A stretch of 64,000 nucleotides of DNA from Oscillospiraceae bacterium. GTDB lineage: Bacteria > Bacillota > Clostridia > Oscillospirales > Oscillospiraceae. Both the position numbers and the translations under genes were made by a program. The notes beneath the pieces are model-generated. The model did not search any database, was not told the origin of the DNA, and saw nothing but the letters and a program-made list of their open reading frames with translations. Positions 33,844 through 43,030 of this stretch are shown piece after piece (position 1 is the first letter of the stretch; every line of letters begins with the position of its first letter). The DNA lies in assembly GCA_015068455.1 (NCBI GenBank), contig SVKO01000005.1, positions 124,001 through 188,000 of the forward strand. The letters run 5' to 3'.

Positions 33844-34578
33844 TCAACTGATCGGATATTCCGGCTTGGTATCGGTAAAGCGCAGACAGGAATCAAAGGA
33901 AGCGGATTCCAGATCATATGCTTTCCCACGAGCAACGCCATGCTTTTGTAGAACGATATCCCGCAGGATATCCTCGGTCCACCAGGGATTCTTCACAAAC
34001 ACCGGGCCAAGACAGTTGGTGAAAATCAGATTGCCGCAGCGGGCGCCCTCGACGCCGGAGGCGTCGTTGCCCCGGCCGTAAATAACGTCTGCCAGCGGGT
34101 TCGCGGCCCGGATATCCGCCATCTGGATCTGGGAGCCGAATACCTCCATCTTCGTATCACGAAGTCGGAAATGGATGTCGTCGCCCCAGACATAGGTGCG
34201 CTCCGTCGCCTCCATATCCAGAAGACCCAGACCCGCAAAGACGCTGCCGTCCTCACGGATCGTCCTGTTTCCGAACAGCAGCCCCGTGGTGCCGATGGCA
34301 ATGATCCATCCGCCCCGGGCAAGGAAGGATTCGATTTGCCGCCGCTGCTTTTCCAGCGCGGGCCGGATGAATTCAAAGCATGTGATCTCCCCGGGCAGGA
34401 ACAGCAGAAGGTCCAAATCGTCGAACGGGATCGGATCGTCAAAATCCTCGATCCGGCGCACCGAAACATCGACGCTGAGATTCTCACCCACCCGCTCAAA
34501 GGCCTGCACGCTGCCGCGCTCTCCGTGGAGATTCAGGCAATCCGGGTACATCCAGCCGATCCTTACGGTTTTATCCAT
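33844..34578 (-). CDS. GatD-like amidotransferase lacking catalytic residues
   Basis: GatD supplies ammonia to MurT for amidating lipid II glutamate. The 244-residue protein has the class I glutamine amidotransferase fold of the CobB/GatD group: WMYPDCLNLHGERG at the start, LLLFLPGEITC, and a C-terminal NPWWTEDIL. Two key places are altered. The nucleophile elbow reads AIGTTGLLFG with no Cys, and the histidine site that normally reads YLHGP reads NCLGP. It should not hydrolyse glutamine by the normal route. It is translationally coupled to murT (8-base overlap), so it may be a structural or regulatory partner. Confidence 0.82.
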   Translation of the reverse strand: MDKTVRIGWMYPDCLNLHGERGSVQAFERVGENLSVDVSVRRIEDFDDPIPFDDLDLLLFLPGEITCFEFIRPALEKQRRQIESFLARGGWIIAIGTTGLLFGNRTIREDGSVFAGLGLLDMEATERTYVWGDDIHFRLRDTKMEVFGSQIQMADIRAANPLADVIYGRGNDASGVEGARCGNLIFTNCLGPVFVKNPWWTEDILRDIVLQKHGVARGKAYDLESASFDSCLRFTDTKPEYPIS

Positions 34579-35929
34579 GGTCTCCTCCCTGCTTGAACTG
34601 CTTTTTCAGCGCCTTATAGGGCTTCATACCGGTGACAAAATAAATGTTTGAAGTCTTTGTCTTGTCAAGCTCTGTCAATATGGCGGGGATATCCTCGGTA
34701 TCAAGCACGGTGATCCGTCCTTCCGGGGCTCCGGCATAGCGCAGACAGTTGGCCGTATCATAGCAGACGGTGGTGGAGAACACCACATAGCGCTCCACGG
34801 GCGTTTTGGCGACGGGCGCAAAATCACAGTCAAAGAAATAGAAGGAATTGGAATAATACGGCAGGAAATCCTTTACTTCGTACAGGCCGATGAAAACAGC
34901 CTTTTCGCCCGGATCCTCGGCGATGGTGTCCAGCGCCGACTGCAGCGTCTCGGGGTTTTCCTGCTTCATGCGCAGATAATGGATCTGCTTGCCGTGATAA
35001 CGCAGCACCTCCCGCCGATGGGCGGGATTGACAAATGCGGCCAGGGCGTCGCGGATCTGCGCATCGCTCAGGCCGAGGCGGCGGCAGATGGCAATGTCCA
35101 TGGCGTAATTATAAAGATAAAACGGGTTGGCATAGGGATAGCTCCAAATCTTCCCGTCCAGCCGGAAGGTCCGCATTGCATAGTCCACATTTTCCAGATA
35201 CACATCCGGCGCAGGATCGGAATGATGGTCGCAGCGGGAGCACGCAAACGGGCCGATACTGGCCAGATTGTATGCCTCGTACCGGATCGGATGGCCGCAC
35301 TTGGGACAGGGCATGGACACACGGTAAAAGTCGTCGGCCGTATGGGTCTTGCTGTTTGAAGCAATGCTGAAATAGACGCTTTGACCCGCGCAATCCTCCA
35401 GGGCTTTGCTTCTGGGCTCTTCATTATTGAGGTATAAGGTCATGTCTTTGCCGATGGCGCCGCGGAATTTACGCAGAATGAAATCGGGATCGCCGTTGCG
35501 CTGGACCTGATCCTTTTGCAGATTCGTGATGCCCATATGGCCGGCCGGCAGGACTTCGCGGATACCGGGCATGCTCCGCTCGTCGATCTCGAGGATCAGA
35601 AATTCCTTATTGAATCTGCCGCCGAGGGTGGAATTCTTGATCAGCGTTGTGGCGACGCCGCTCATCATGTTCGCGCCCTCCACATTGGAGGCGATCTTTT
35701 TTCCGGCGAAGGCCATGGTGTGGGCCACCAGATTGGTGCTGGTGGACTTGCCGTTGGTTCCGGTAATAAAAACGACCTTGGCCGGGTCGATCCCCTTGAA
35801 TCGGCGCACAAAATCCGGCATAAGGCGAAGCGCGATCATACCGGAATAACTGCTGCCGCGGCTGCGGTCGAGGAGATGGATGCCTGCGGCAATCAGTTTG
35901 CAAAGCCAGAGAGTCAGAATAAAAAGCAT
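34571..35929 (-). CDS. MurT-like Mur ligase
   Basis: The 452-residue protein has an N-terminal hydrophobic helix, the Mur ligase ATP site ITGTNGKSTSTN (about residues 53-64) and GANMMSG. A four-cysteine zinc ribbon (CPKCG ... CSRC, about 208-235) interrupts the central domain as in MurT, and a C-terminal DUF1727 domain is present. With GatD, MurT amidates the D-Glu of lipid II. Because the neighbouring GatD looks inactive, the true nitrogen donor or reaction here is uncertain. The operon starts from its own promoter at 35983-36011. Confidence 0.9.
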   Translation of the reverse strand: MLFILTLWLCKLIAAGIHLLDRSRGSSYSGMIALRLMPDFVRRFKGIDPAKVVFITGTNGKSTSTNLVAHTMAFAGKKIASNVEGANMMSGVATTLIKNSTLGGRFNKEFLILEIDERSMPGIREVLPAGHMGITNLQKDQVQRNGDPDFILRKFRGAIGKDMTLYLNNEEPRSKALEDCAGQSVYFSIASNSKTHTADDFYRVSMPCPKCGHPIRYEAYNLASIGPFACSRCDHHSDPAPDVYLENVDYAMRTFRLDGKIWSYPYANPFYLYNYAMDIAICRRLGLSDAQIRDALAAFVNPAHRREVLRYHGKQIHYLRMKQENPETLQSALDTIAEDPGEKAVFIGLYEVKDFLPYYSNSFYFFDCDFAPVAKTPVERYVVFSTTVCYDTANCLRYAGAPEGRITVLDTEDIPAILTELDKTKTSNIYFVTGMKPYKALKKQFKQGGDHG

Positions 35930-35982
35930 TTTGGGACTTGCGCTCCTTCCGAGGGACAGGCAGACTGCGAATGATTATTTGA

Positions 35983-36011
35983 AGTATACCAAACCCGAAC
36001 GAAAATATCAA
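35983..36011 (-). promoter_or_regulatory. Promoter of murT-gatD operon
   Basis: TTGATA (complement at 36006-36011), 17 bp, TATACT (complement at 35983-35988). Confidence 0.8.
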
Positions 36012-36111
36012 GTCGAACCAAAAATCCGGCCAAAAATCGCTGCCATGAAACAAAAAAGAAATGATCCTTGCATTTTTGTATATTTTTTATCTTTTCAATG
36101 AAATTTGGCGA

Positions 36112-36140
36112 TTTACAAACGGAAGAAATAGTGCTAAAAT
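36112..36140 (+). promoter_or_regulatory. Promoter of pyruvate:ferredoxin oxidoreductase gene
   Basis: TTTACA (36112-36117), 17 bp, TAAAAT (36135-36140), followed by a short leader and AGGAGG. Confidence 0.78.
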
Positions 36141-36178
36141 AGATAAGGTTAAAATTGAACCTTACAGGAGGTAAATAA

Positions 36179-39100
36179 ATGGCCAGAAAACTGAAATCCA
36201 TGGACGGCAATACCGCCGCCGCCCACGTCAGCTATGCTTTTACCGAGGTAGCTGGCATTTATCCCATCACCCCGTCTTCCCCGATGGCCGACTACGTCGA
36301 TCAGTGGTCCGCCCAGGGCCGTAAGAACATCTTCGGCAATCGTGTCAAGGTCGTTGAGATGCAGTCCGAAGCCGGCGCGTCCGGCACCGTGCACGGCTCC
36401 CTCGCCGCCGGCGCCCTGACCACCACCTACACCGCTTCCCAGGGCCTGCTTCTGATGATCCCCAACATGTACAAGATCGCCGGCGAGCTTCTGCCCGGCG
36501 TGTTCCACGTCTCGGCCCGTACCGTTGCGACCCAGGCGCTGAACATCTTCGGCGACCACTCCGACGTCTATGCCTGCCGTCAGACCGGCTTCGGCATGCT
36601 CTGCGAGACCAACCCCCAGGAGGTCATGGACCTCGGCGCCGTGGCCCATCTGGCCGCCATCGAGGGCCGCGTGCCCTTCATCAACTTCTTCGACGGCTTC
36701 CGCACCTCCCACGAGATCCAGAAGATCCAGATCTGGGACTATGACGATCTCAAGGAAATGTGCAACATGGACGCGGTCGAGGCCTTCCGCAAGCACTGCC
36801 TGAACCCCGAGCGCCCCGCCATGCGCGGCAGTCATGAGAACGGCGACATCTTCTTCCAGCACCGTGAGGCCTGCAACAAGTACTACGACGCGGTTCCCGC
36901 CATCGTGGAAAAGTACATGGCCAAGGTCAACGAGAAGCTTGGCACCGACTATCAGCTGTTCAACTACTACGGCGCGCCCGACGCCGAGCGCGTCATCGTG
37001 GCCATGGGCTCCATCTGCGACGTGGCCGAGGAAGTCATCGACTACCTCAACGCCCAGGGCGAGAAGGTCGGCCTGATCAAGGTCCGCCTGTTCCGGCCCT
37101 TCGCCTGCGACAAGCTCATCGCCGCCATCCCCGCCACCTGCAAGAAGATCGCCGTGCTCGACCGCACCAAGGAGCCCGGCTCCATCGGCGAGCCCCTGTA
37201 CATGGACGTGGTCACCGCTCTGGCCAACGCCGGCATCCAGATCCCCGTGATCGGCGGCCGCTACGGCCTCGGCTCCAAGGACACGCCTCCCTCCTCCGTG
37301 TTCGCTGTCTTTGAAGAGCTTGCCCGCGACGAGATGAAGCGCCAGTTCACCATCGGCATCGTCGATGACGTGACCGGCCTGTCCCTGCCCGAGCATGAGT
37401 CCCCCAACACCGCGGCCGAAGGCACCATCGAGTGCAAGTTCTGGGGTCTCGGCGGCGACGGCACCGTCGGCGCCAACAAGAACTCCATCAAGATCATCGG
37501 CGACCACACCGACAAGTACGTCCAGGCCTACTTCCAGTACGACTCCAAGAAGACCGGCGGCATCACCATCTCCCACCTGCGTTTCGGTGACAAGCCCATC
37601 AAGAGCCCGTACTACATCAACAAGGCCGACTTCGTGGCCTGCCACAACCCGTCCTACGTCACCAAGGGCTTCAAGATGGTGCAGGACGTCAAACCCGGCG
37701 GCGTGTTCATGATCAACTGCCAGTGGTCCCCCGAGGAGCTGGCCCATCACCTGAACGCCGAAGCCAAGCGCTATATCGCGAAGAACAACATCCAGCTTTA
37801 CACCATCAACGCCATCGACCTGGCCATCGAGGTCGGCATGGGCAAGCGCACCAACACCATCCTGCAGTCCGCCTTCTTCTCCCTGGCGAAGGTCATGCCC
37901 GAGGCAGAAGCCATCACCTACATGAAGGACGCTGCGGAGCACTCCTATGCCAAGAAGGGCATGGACGTGGTTGAGAAGAACTGGAAGGCCATCGACGCCG
38001 GCGCCACCGCCTACGTCAAGATCGACGTTCCCGCCGACTGGGCCGACGCTGTTGACGCTCCCGCCGATCTGGCCCTCGAGGGTAAGCCCGAGCTCGTCAA
38101 GCAGGTCAAGGAGATCCTGGAGCCCGTTGGCAGAATGGACGGCGACAGCCTGCCCGTCTCCGCTTTCGTGGACTATGTCGACGGCCAGTTCGAGCTGGGC
38201 GCCGCCGCCTACGAGAAGCGCGGCGTAGCCGTGACCGTCCCCGAATGGGACGCCGCCAAGTGCATCCAGTGCAACAGCTGCGCTTACGTCTGCCCGCACG
38301 CCACCATCCGTCCCTTCGCTCTGACCGAGGAAGAGGCCGCCAACGCTCCCGAGGCCGCCAAGATCGTTCCCATCAAGGCCGGCAAGGGCAAGGGCGTCTA
38401 CTCCTACACCATGGCCGTCTCCCCGCTGGACTGCATGGGCTGCGGCGTCTGCATCGGCGTCTGCCCGACCAAGGCTCTGAGCATGGTCCCGCAGGAGAGC
38501 CAGGCCGCCCAGCAGGAGGTCTTCAACTACTGCGTCAAGTCCGTGGCAGACAAGCCCGATATGAAGGACAACACCGTCAAGGGCAGCCAGTTCCGTCAGC
38601 CGATGCTGGAGTTCTCCGGCTCCTGCGCGGGCTGCGCCGAGACCTCCTACGCCCGTCTCGTCACCCAGCTCTTCGGCGACCGCATGTACATCTCCAACGC
38701 CACCGGCTGCTCGTCCATCTGGGGCGGCCCCGGCGCAACCTCTCCCTACTGCACCGATAAGAACGGCCACGGTCCCGCCTGGGCCAACTCCCTGTTCGAG
38801 GACAACGCCGAGCACGGCCTCGGCATGCATGTGGCCCAGAAGGTCATCCGCGAGAGCCTGGCAGAGAAGATCCGCGAGGTCATCGAGAAGACCGACTCCG
38901 ACGAGCGCAAGGCCGTTTGCCAGGCTTACCTCGACACCATGAACGACGGCGAGGCCAACAAGGCCGCCACTGCCGCTCTGGTTGCCAACCTCGAGGCCAA
39001 CGTCTGCTGCGATACCGTCAAGGAGATCCTGGACAAGAAGGAATACCTGTCCAAGAAGTCCGTGTGGATCTTCGGCGGCGACGGCTGGGCTTACGACATC

Positions 39101-39709
39101 GGCTTCGGCGGCGTGGACCACGTTCTGGCCTCCGGCGAAGACGTCAACATCTTCGTGTTCGACACCGAGGTCTACTCCAACACCGGCGGTCAGGCCTCCA
39201 AGGCCTCCAACATCGGCCAGGTCGCCCAGTTCGCGGCTGCCGGTAAGGAAGTCAAGAAGAAGAGCCTCGCCGAGATCGCCATGTCCTACGGCTACGTCTA
39301 CGTGGCCCAGGTCGCCATGGGTTCCCCCGCCGCCCAGACGCAGACTCTCAAGGCCATCACCGAGGCCGAGGCCTACAACGGCCCGTCCCTGATCATCGCC
39401 TACGCCCCCTGCGAGATGCACTCCATCAAGGGCGGCATGGTCAACTGCCAGGCCGAGATGAAGAAGGCTGTCGACTGCGGCTACTGGAATACGTTCCGCT
39501 TCAACCCCGCCGCGGAAGGCAAGAAGTTCACCCTGGATTCCAAGGCGCCCGCCGGCGGCTATCAGGAGTTCCTGATGAACGAAGCTCGCTACAGCCGTCT
39601 GACCCGCGAATTCCCCGAGCGCGCCACCGTCCTGTTCGCCCGCAACGAGGAAGCCGCCAAGGAGCGCTACGAGCACCTGCTCAAGCTCGTCGACCTGTAC
39701 GCGGAGTAA
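36179..39709 (+). CDS. nifJ: Pyruvate:ferredoxin (flavodoxin) oxidoreductase
   Basis: The single-chain 1176-residue enzyme converts pyruvate and CoA to acetyl-CoA and CO2 and reduces ferredoxin, which feeds hydrogenase and other low-potential reactions. The order is: N-terminal pyruvate/TPP domain (YPITPSSPMADYVD), the domain II and gamma regions, and a ferredoxin domain with CIQCNSCAYVC (Cys 695, 698, 701, 705) and CMGCGVCIGVC (752, 755, 758, 762). The TPP domain with SCAGCAETSYARL, GGDGWAYDIGFGG and NTGGQASKASNIG comes last. Third positions are almost entirely C or G, a codon bias typical of very strong expression. The ribosome site is AGGAGG. Confidence 0.98.
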   Translation: MARKLKSMDGNTAAAHVSYAFTEVAGIYPITPSSPMADYVDQWSAQGRKNIFGNRVKVVEMQSEAGASGTVHGSLAAGALTTTYTASQGLLLMIPNMYKIAGELLPGVFHVSARTVATQALNIFGDHSDVYACRQTGFGMLCETNPQEVMDLGAVAHLAAIEGRVPFINFFDGFRTSHEIQKIQIWDYDDLKEMCNMDAVEAFRKHCLNPERPAMRGSHENGDIFFQHREACNKYYDAVPAIVEKYMAKVNEKLGTDYQLFNYYGAPDAERVIVAMGSICDVAEEVIDYLNAQGEKVGLIKVRLFRPFACDKLIAAIPATCKKIAVLDRTKEPGSIGEPLYMDVVTALANAGIQIPVIGGRYGLGSKDTPPSSVFAVFEELARDEMKRQFTIGIVDDVTGLSLPEHESPNTAAEGTIECKFWGLGGDGTVGANKNSIKIIGDHTDKYVQAYFQYDSKKTGGITISHLRFGDKPIKSPYYINKADFVACHNPSYVTKGFKMVQDVKPGGVFMINCQWSPEELAHHLNAEAKRYIAKNNIQLYTINAIDLAIEVGMGKRTNTILQSAFFSLAKVMPEAEAITYMKDAAEHSYAKKGMDVVEKNWKAIDAGATAYVKIDVPADWADAVDAPADLALEGKPELVKQVKEILEPVGRMDGDSLPVSAFVDYVDGQFELGAAAYEKRGVAVTVPEWDAAKCIQCNSCAYVCPHATIRPFALTEEEAANAPEAAKIVPIKAGKGKGVYSYTMAVSPLDCMGCGVCIGVCPTKALSMVPQESQAAQQEVFNYCVKSVADKPDMKDNTVKGSQFRQPMLEFSGSCAGCAETSYARLVTQLFGDRMYISNATGCSSIWGGPGATSPYCTDKNGHGPAWANSLFEDNAEHGLGMHVAQKVIRESLAEKIREVIEKTDSDERKAVCQAYLDTMNDGEANKAATAALVANLEANVCCDTVKEILDKKEYLSKKSVWIFGGDGWAYDIGFGGVDHVLASGEDVNIFVFDTEVYSNTGGQASKASNIGQVAQFAAAGKEVKKKSLAEIAMSYGYVYVAQVAMGSPAAQTQTLKAITEAEAYNGPSLIIAYAPCEMHSIKGGMVNCQAEMKKAVDCGYWNTFRFNPAAEGKKFTLDSKAPAGGYQEFLMNEARYSRLTREFPERATVLFARNEEAAKERYEHLLKLVDLYAE

Positions 39710-39741
39710 TTTCCCGAAGCAACCCCCAATCAACCAACGCA

Positions 39742-39773
39742 CCCGCCCGCACAACCGTGCGGGCGGGTTTTTT
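39742..39773 (+). terminator. Terminator after nifJ
   Basis: An 11-bp GC stem (CCCGCCCGCAC and complement, loop AACC) is followed by six T. Confidence 0.93.
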
Positions 39774-39870
39774 CTGGACATTCCGGTGTTTTCGCAGTAA
39801 AATGACTTCAGTAATTGACTGATAAATCACAACAATTAGCGCATTATGATTGCGCTCTGGAGGGCCAAAG

Positions 39871-40638
39871 ATGAAAAAGCGCTCAAGCAAAGCGGCGCCA
39901 AGCAAAAACCGCAAGAAGAAAAAGCCGGTACGCACCAAGCGGGTCTACCCGAAGAAAACGAGGCGCACCTATCAGTGGGATGACGAAAAAGAAGCCGCAC
40001 GTCTCTCCGCTCTGGCGAATAACTTCCGCGGCGGGAGGCTGTTCAACGGCTATGTTCGTGAAGCACTCCCTATGGTGATTATCGTCGCGGTCGTGATGGT
40101 CGCTTTCCTTGTGATTTCAGTCTTATTTCTTCACGACGCACTTACAATGAAATTGCCCGCCGATCTGGAGACAAAGACCGTACAGGTCAACGAAATCCGG
40201 GAAGACGAGGATTCAGTCTATTTTGAGACAGACACGGGCACGATGTACACGTCTAAAAGCTCAGTAGATATGTACGATCAGATGATTGAGGATTTTTCTC
40301 CAGGAGAGTCCTTTATGGTGACATGTTCAAAAAAAGACCCCACGGCTATGTGGGGTCTTCGTTCGAGCCGCGGGAAAGTATACTTAACACCGGATCATCT
40401 GCTCAAGGATTTAAGAGACAATCGACTGCTGGTTTCCGCGGTTTGTATTGCCATTTTGATTGTATACATTCTGTTAAGCATCGCTGCGAATCACGTCCTG
40501 TCGAACGCGCCGAATTATCCCCGTTTGTCCAGGCTGTTTGTGCGCAGGGAGTATTTGAACATCAATGATAACGATATTTTAAACACACAAACACCCGTTC
40601 CCTCTCCGCCGCCAGTGGAACAGAATTTTGAGGATTGA
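39871..40638 (+). CDS. Two-span membrane protein with basic N-terminus, unknown function
   Basis: I start at the ATG at 39871, with GGAGGG seven bases upstream, rather than a TTG at 39850. The 255-residue protein opens with a strongly basic Lys/Arg tail (residues 1-35) and has membrane spans at about 62-85 and 190-212. The extracytoplasmic domain between them is rich in acidic residues and beta strands. The C-terminus is Pro-rich. No known domain is recognisable. It is preceded by the nifJ terminator and followed by repeats, so it stands alone. Confidence 0.75.
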   Translation: MKKRSSKAAPSKNRKKKKPVRTKRVYPKKTRRTYQWDDEKEAARLSALANNFRGGRLFNGYVREALPMVIIVAVVMVAFLVISVLFLHDALTMKLPADLETKTVQVNEIREDEDSVYFETDTGTMYTSKSSVDMYDQMIEDFSPGESFMVTCSKKDPTAMWGLRSSRGKVYLTPDHLLKDLRDNRLLVSAVCIAILIVYILLSIAANHVLSNAPNYPRLSRLFVRREYLNINDNDILNTQTPVPSPPPVEQNFED

Positions 40639-40654
40639 GTCCGCCTGCGACGCA

Positions 40655-40975
40655 CCTTTTGCTCCCTCCGGGAGGGAGCTGGCTCCGCCGAAGGCGGAGA
40701 CTGAGGGAGATTGGCGATATGTCCGATGCCGTATGCACCGACCACCATGTATACAAACCTTCGGTACGGCAATCTCCCCCCCTAAAGGGACTAGGCGGCA
40801 AGCCGCCGTCGCAGTCAACTTCGATGACAGCCCCCTCCCCGAGGGGGCCAGGGTGCTGAGAAATCTTGTAACCCTTCCGCCTCATCCGTCATCCGGCGGC
40901 CAAAAGTCGCCGGATGACACCTTCCGCTTTACCCGCCCTTCGGGTGCCTCAAGGGGAAGGTTTTGGTACTCAGAA
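40655..40975. repeat. Cluster of imperfect palindromic intergenic repeats
   Basis: The 384-bp gap between the membrane-protein gene and the flippase gene holds three modules. One has adjacent hairpins: the CTCCCTCC stem (40662-40678) and CTCCGCCGAAGGCGGAG (40683-40699), ending CTGAGGGAG. A related unit (about 40770-40860) runs in the opposite orientation, with GGCGGCAAGCCGCC and CCCCTCCCCGAGGGG. Third is CATCCGGCG (40890-40898) with its complement (40908-40916), followed by CCTTCCG...GGGAAGG. They look like the GC-rich mobile palindromes scattered between genes of gut Clostridia. ORFs over them are artefacts. Confidence 0.75.
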
Positions 40976-41022
40976 TAATGTTGCCGCCCTTTCCATAGGA
41001 TTTTGGGAAGGGCGGTGATCTT

Positions 41023-42525
41023 ATGCGGGGCAAGCCGACGATGTTTTACGGGGCGCTGCTGCTGGCCGGAGCGAACCTGGCGATGCAGGGCGCAGCGATG
41101 CTGTTCCGGGTGTATCTGTCCCGAACGGTGGGCGCGGCGGGCCTCGGGCTGCTGCAGCTCATCCTCACAGTGGGCGGCCTGGCCCTCACCGTGGGCGTGT
41201 CCGGCGCCCGGGTCACGGCCATGTACCTTTGCGCCGAGGAACTGGGACAAAGGCGTATCCGGGGCGTGGGGCGGGTGCTGCAGGCGTGTACAAGCTACTG
41301 CCTGTGCGCCGGCTGCCTCGCGGGACTGACCCTCATCGTCGGCGCAGATTATATCGCCCTTTGCTGGATCGGCGACGCGCGGGCAGCGTCCGGTATCCGT
41401 CTGCTCGGTCTGTTCCTGCCCGCCGACTGCCTGTGCGCCGTGCTCACGGGTTATTTCACCGCCTCCGGGCGGATCTGGCAGCTCGTGGGCATTGAGGGCT
41501 TCGAGCGGCTCGCATCCATCGTTCTCACGGTTCTGCTGCTGCGCGGCGCCTCCGGCGGCCCCGCCGCCGCCTGCCGGGCCATCGTCCTGGGCAGCGGTCT
41601 GGCGGGTCTGTGCGCCCTGGCGGCCATGGGCGCCCTCTGCCTGCACGGCCTGCCAAAGCCGGATCCGGAGATCCCTGTGGTGCGTCGGATGCTGCGCATG
41701 AGCCTGCCCCTGGCCCTGGGGGACTGGGTGCGCTCCGGTCTGTCCACCTCCGCGCATCTGCTCATTCCCAGGGGCCTTTCGCGCCATGGCGGCTCGTCCG
41801 AGGATGCCCTGGCGGCCTACGGGGCGATCCACGGCATGGTCTTCCCCGTCGTCTATTTCCCGGCGGCGTTCTTGTATGCCCTGGTGGATCTGCTGATCCC
41901 GGAGCTCTCCCGGCTGCGGGTGCAGGCAAAAAAAGAGCGCATCCGTGCGCTGACGGACCGCTGCTTCCGCACCGGGGCGGTGTTTGCCTGTATCTGCGCC
42001 GGTCTGCTGCATCTGTTCGCCGCGCCTCTGGCAGAGCGAGTTTATCACAGCGCACAGGCCGGGACCTATCTTGCCGTCTTTGCTCCGATGATCATTTTCC
42101 TCTATCTCGATTCCGTCACCGACGGCATATTGAAAGGGCTGGGCGAGCAGGTGTACTGCGTCCGGTGCAACATTTTTACTTCTGTTCTGGAGGTCGCGGG
42201 GCTGTTGCTGCTCCTGCCCCGGCTGGGCGTCACGGGCTATGTGCTGTGCTTCGGAGCGACCCGGCTGCTCAACTACTGCCTCAGCGCCGCCCGGCTGTGG
42301 AAAACCACCGGCTGTCCCCTGCCCGCCCGGTTCTGTGTGAAGCTGGCCCTGTGCTTCGGGCTCTGCGTGCTGTGCCTGCGGGAGCAGCCCTGGCTGTTCG
42401 CGCCTGTTTTTATCTGCCTTCTGCTCCTGACAAAGGCTGTGACGCGGGAGGATCTGCGCTGGCTCGCCGACGTACTGCGGCGTACCCGCGCCGGGACTTT
42501 GACATCGGTGAAAAGCGCGGTATAA
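41023..42525 (+). CDS. SpoVB/MurJ-like polysaccharide flippase (MOP superfamily)
   Basis: The 500-residue protein has about 14 hydrophobic helices in the MOP/MATE arrangement. It begins with LAGANLAMQGAAMLFRVYLSR, followed by GAAGLGLLQLILTVGGLALT, as in stage V sporulation protein B of Clostridia. These proteins flip lipid-linked precursors of cell wall or spore cortex. The middle contains the charged loop LIPELSRLRVQAKKERIRAL, which is common to SpoVB. The glycosylase promoter lies in its last codons. Confidence 0.88.
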   Translation: MRGKPTMFYGALLLAGANLAMQGAAMLFRVYLSRTVGAAGLGLLQLILTVGGLALTVGVSGARVTAMYLCAEELGQRRIRGVGRVLQACTSYCLCAGCLAGLTLIVGADYIALCWIGDARAASGIRLLGLFLPADCLCAVLTGYFTASGRIWQLVGIEGFERLASIVLTVLLLRGASGGPAAACRAIVLGSGLAGLCALAAMGALCLHGLPKPDPEIPVVRRMLRMSLPLALGDWVRSGLSTSAHLLIPRGLSRHGGSSEDALAAYGAIHGMVFPVVYFPAAFLYALVDLLIPELSRLRVQAKKERIRALTDRCFRTGAVFACICAGLLHLFAAPLAERVYHSAQAGTYLAVFAPMIIFLYLDSVTDGILKGLGEQVYCVRCNIFTSVLEVAGLLLLLPRLGVTGYVLCFGATRLLNYCLSAARLWKTTGCPLPARFCVKLALCFGLCVLCLREQPWLFAPVFICLLLLTKAVTREDLRWLADVLRRTRAGTLTSVKSAV

Positions 42526-42526
42526 T
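42499..42526 (+). promoter_or_regulatory. Glycosylase promoter embedded in flippase gene end
   Basis: TTGACA (42499-42504), 16 bp, TATAAT (42521-42526). The TAA stop of the flippase gene lies inside the -10 hexamer. Confidence 0.75.
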
Positions 42527-42547
42527 AAAAGAAAAACGAGGTGCGAC

Positions 42548-43030
42548 ATGCGCATTGAACATCCGATCCCGCCGCTTTACGGCCCGAACTCCGAAAGGCT
42601 GATCCTCGGCTCTTTCCCCTCGGTCAAATCCAGGGAAGCCATGTTCTTCTACGGCCACACGCAGAACCGATTCTGGAAAACCATGGCCGCCCTGTGCAGC
42701 TCAGAGGTGCCGAAAACCGTGGAGGAAAAGACAAGGCTGATCCTGGACCACGGCTTCGCGCTCTGGGACGTGATCGCCTCCTGTGAGATCGTCGGCTCCT
42801 CCGACAGCTCTATCACGAACGCCGTGGCCAACGATCTGACCCCGATCCTGGCGGGCAGCCGGGTGACACGGATCTTCTGCAACGGGACGACGTCATACCG
42901 TCTGTACGGAAAGTACATCCAGCCGTTCACGGGCATCGAGGCGGTCTGTCTTCCCTCCACCAGCCCGGCCAACGCGGCATGGAGCCTGGACAGGCTGATC
43001 GAAACCTGGGGCGCCGCCCTCAATCCATGA
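42548..43030 (+). CDS. DNA-deoxyinosine glycosylase (UDG superfamily)
   Basis: The 160-residue enzyme belongs to the hypoxanthine-DNA glycosylase branch of the uracil-DNA glycosylase superfamily. Motif 1 is LILGSFPSVKSREAMFFYGH (about residues 19-38), then QNRFW, then GFALWDVI. The late LPSTSPANA block corresponds to motif 2. It removes deaminated adenine from DNA. The 3' end overlaps the convergent phosphoesterase gene by 11 bases. Confidence 0.92.
   Translation: MRIEHPIPPLYGPNSERLILGSFPSVKSREAMFFYGHTQNRFWKTMAALCSSEVPKTVEEKTRLILDHGFALWDVIASCEIVGSSDSSITNAVANDLTPILAGSRVTRIFCNGTTSYRLYGKYIQPFTGIEAVCLPSTSPANAAWSLDRLIETWGAALNP

Noticed and set aside
36149-39781. Antisense ORF of 1210 codons over nifJ
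   Set aside because: It arises because nifJ third positions are nearly all G or C, which removes stops on the other strand. Its Gly/Val/Leu/Asp-rich sequence has no domain, and nifJ itself is unmistakable.
40628-40978. ORFs in the 40.6-41.0 kb gap
   Set aside because: They are made of palindromic repeat sequence and have no coding signature.
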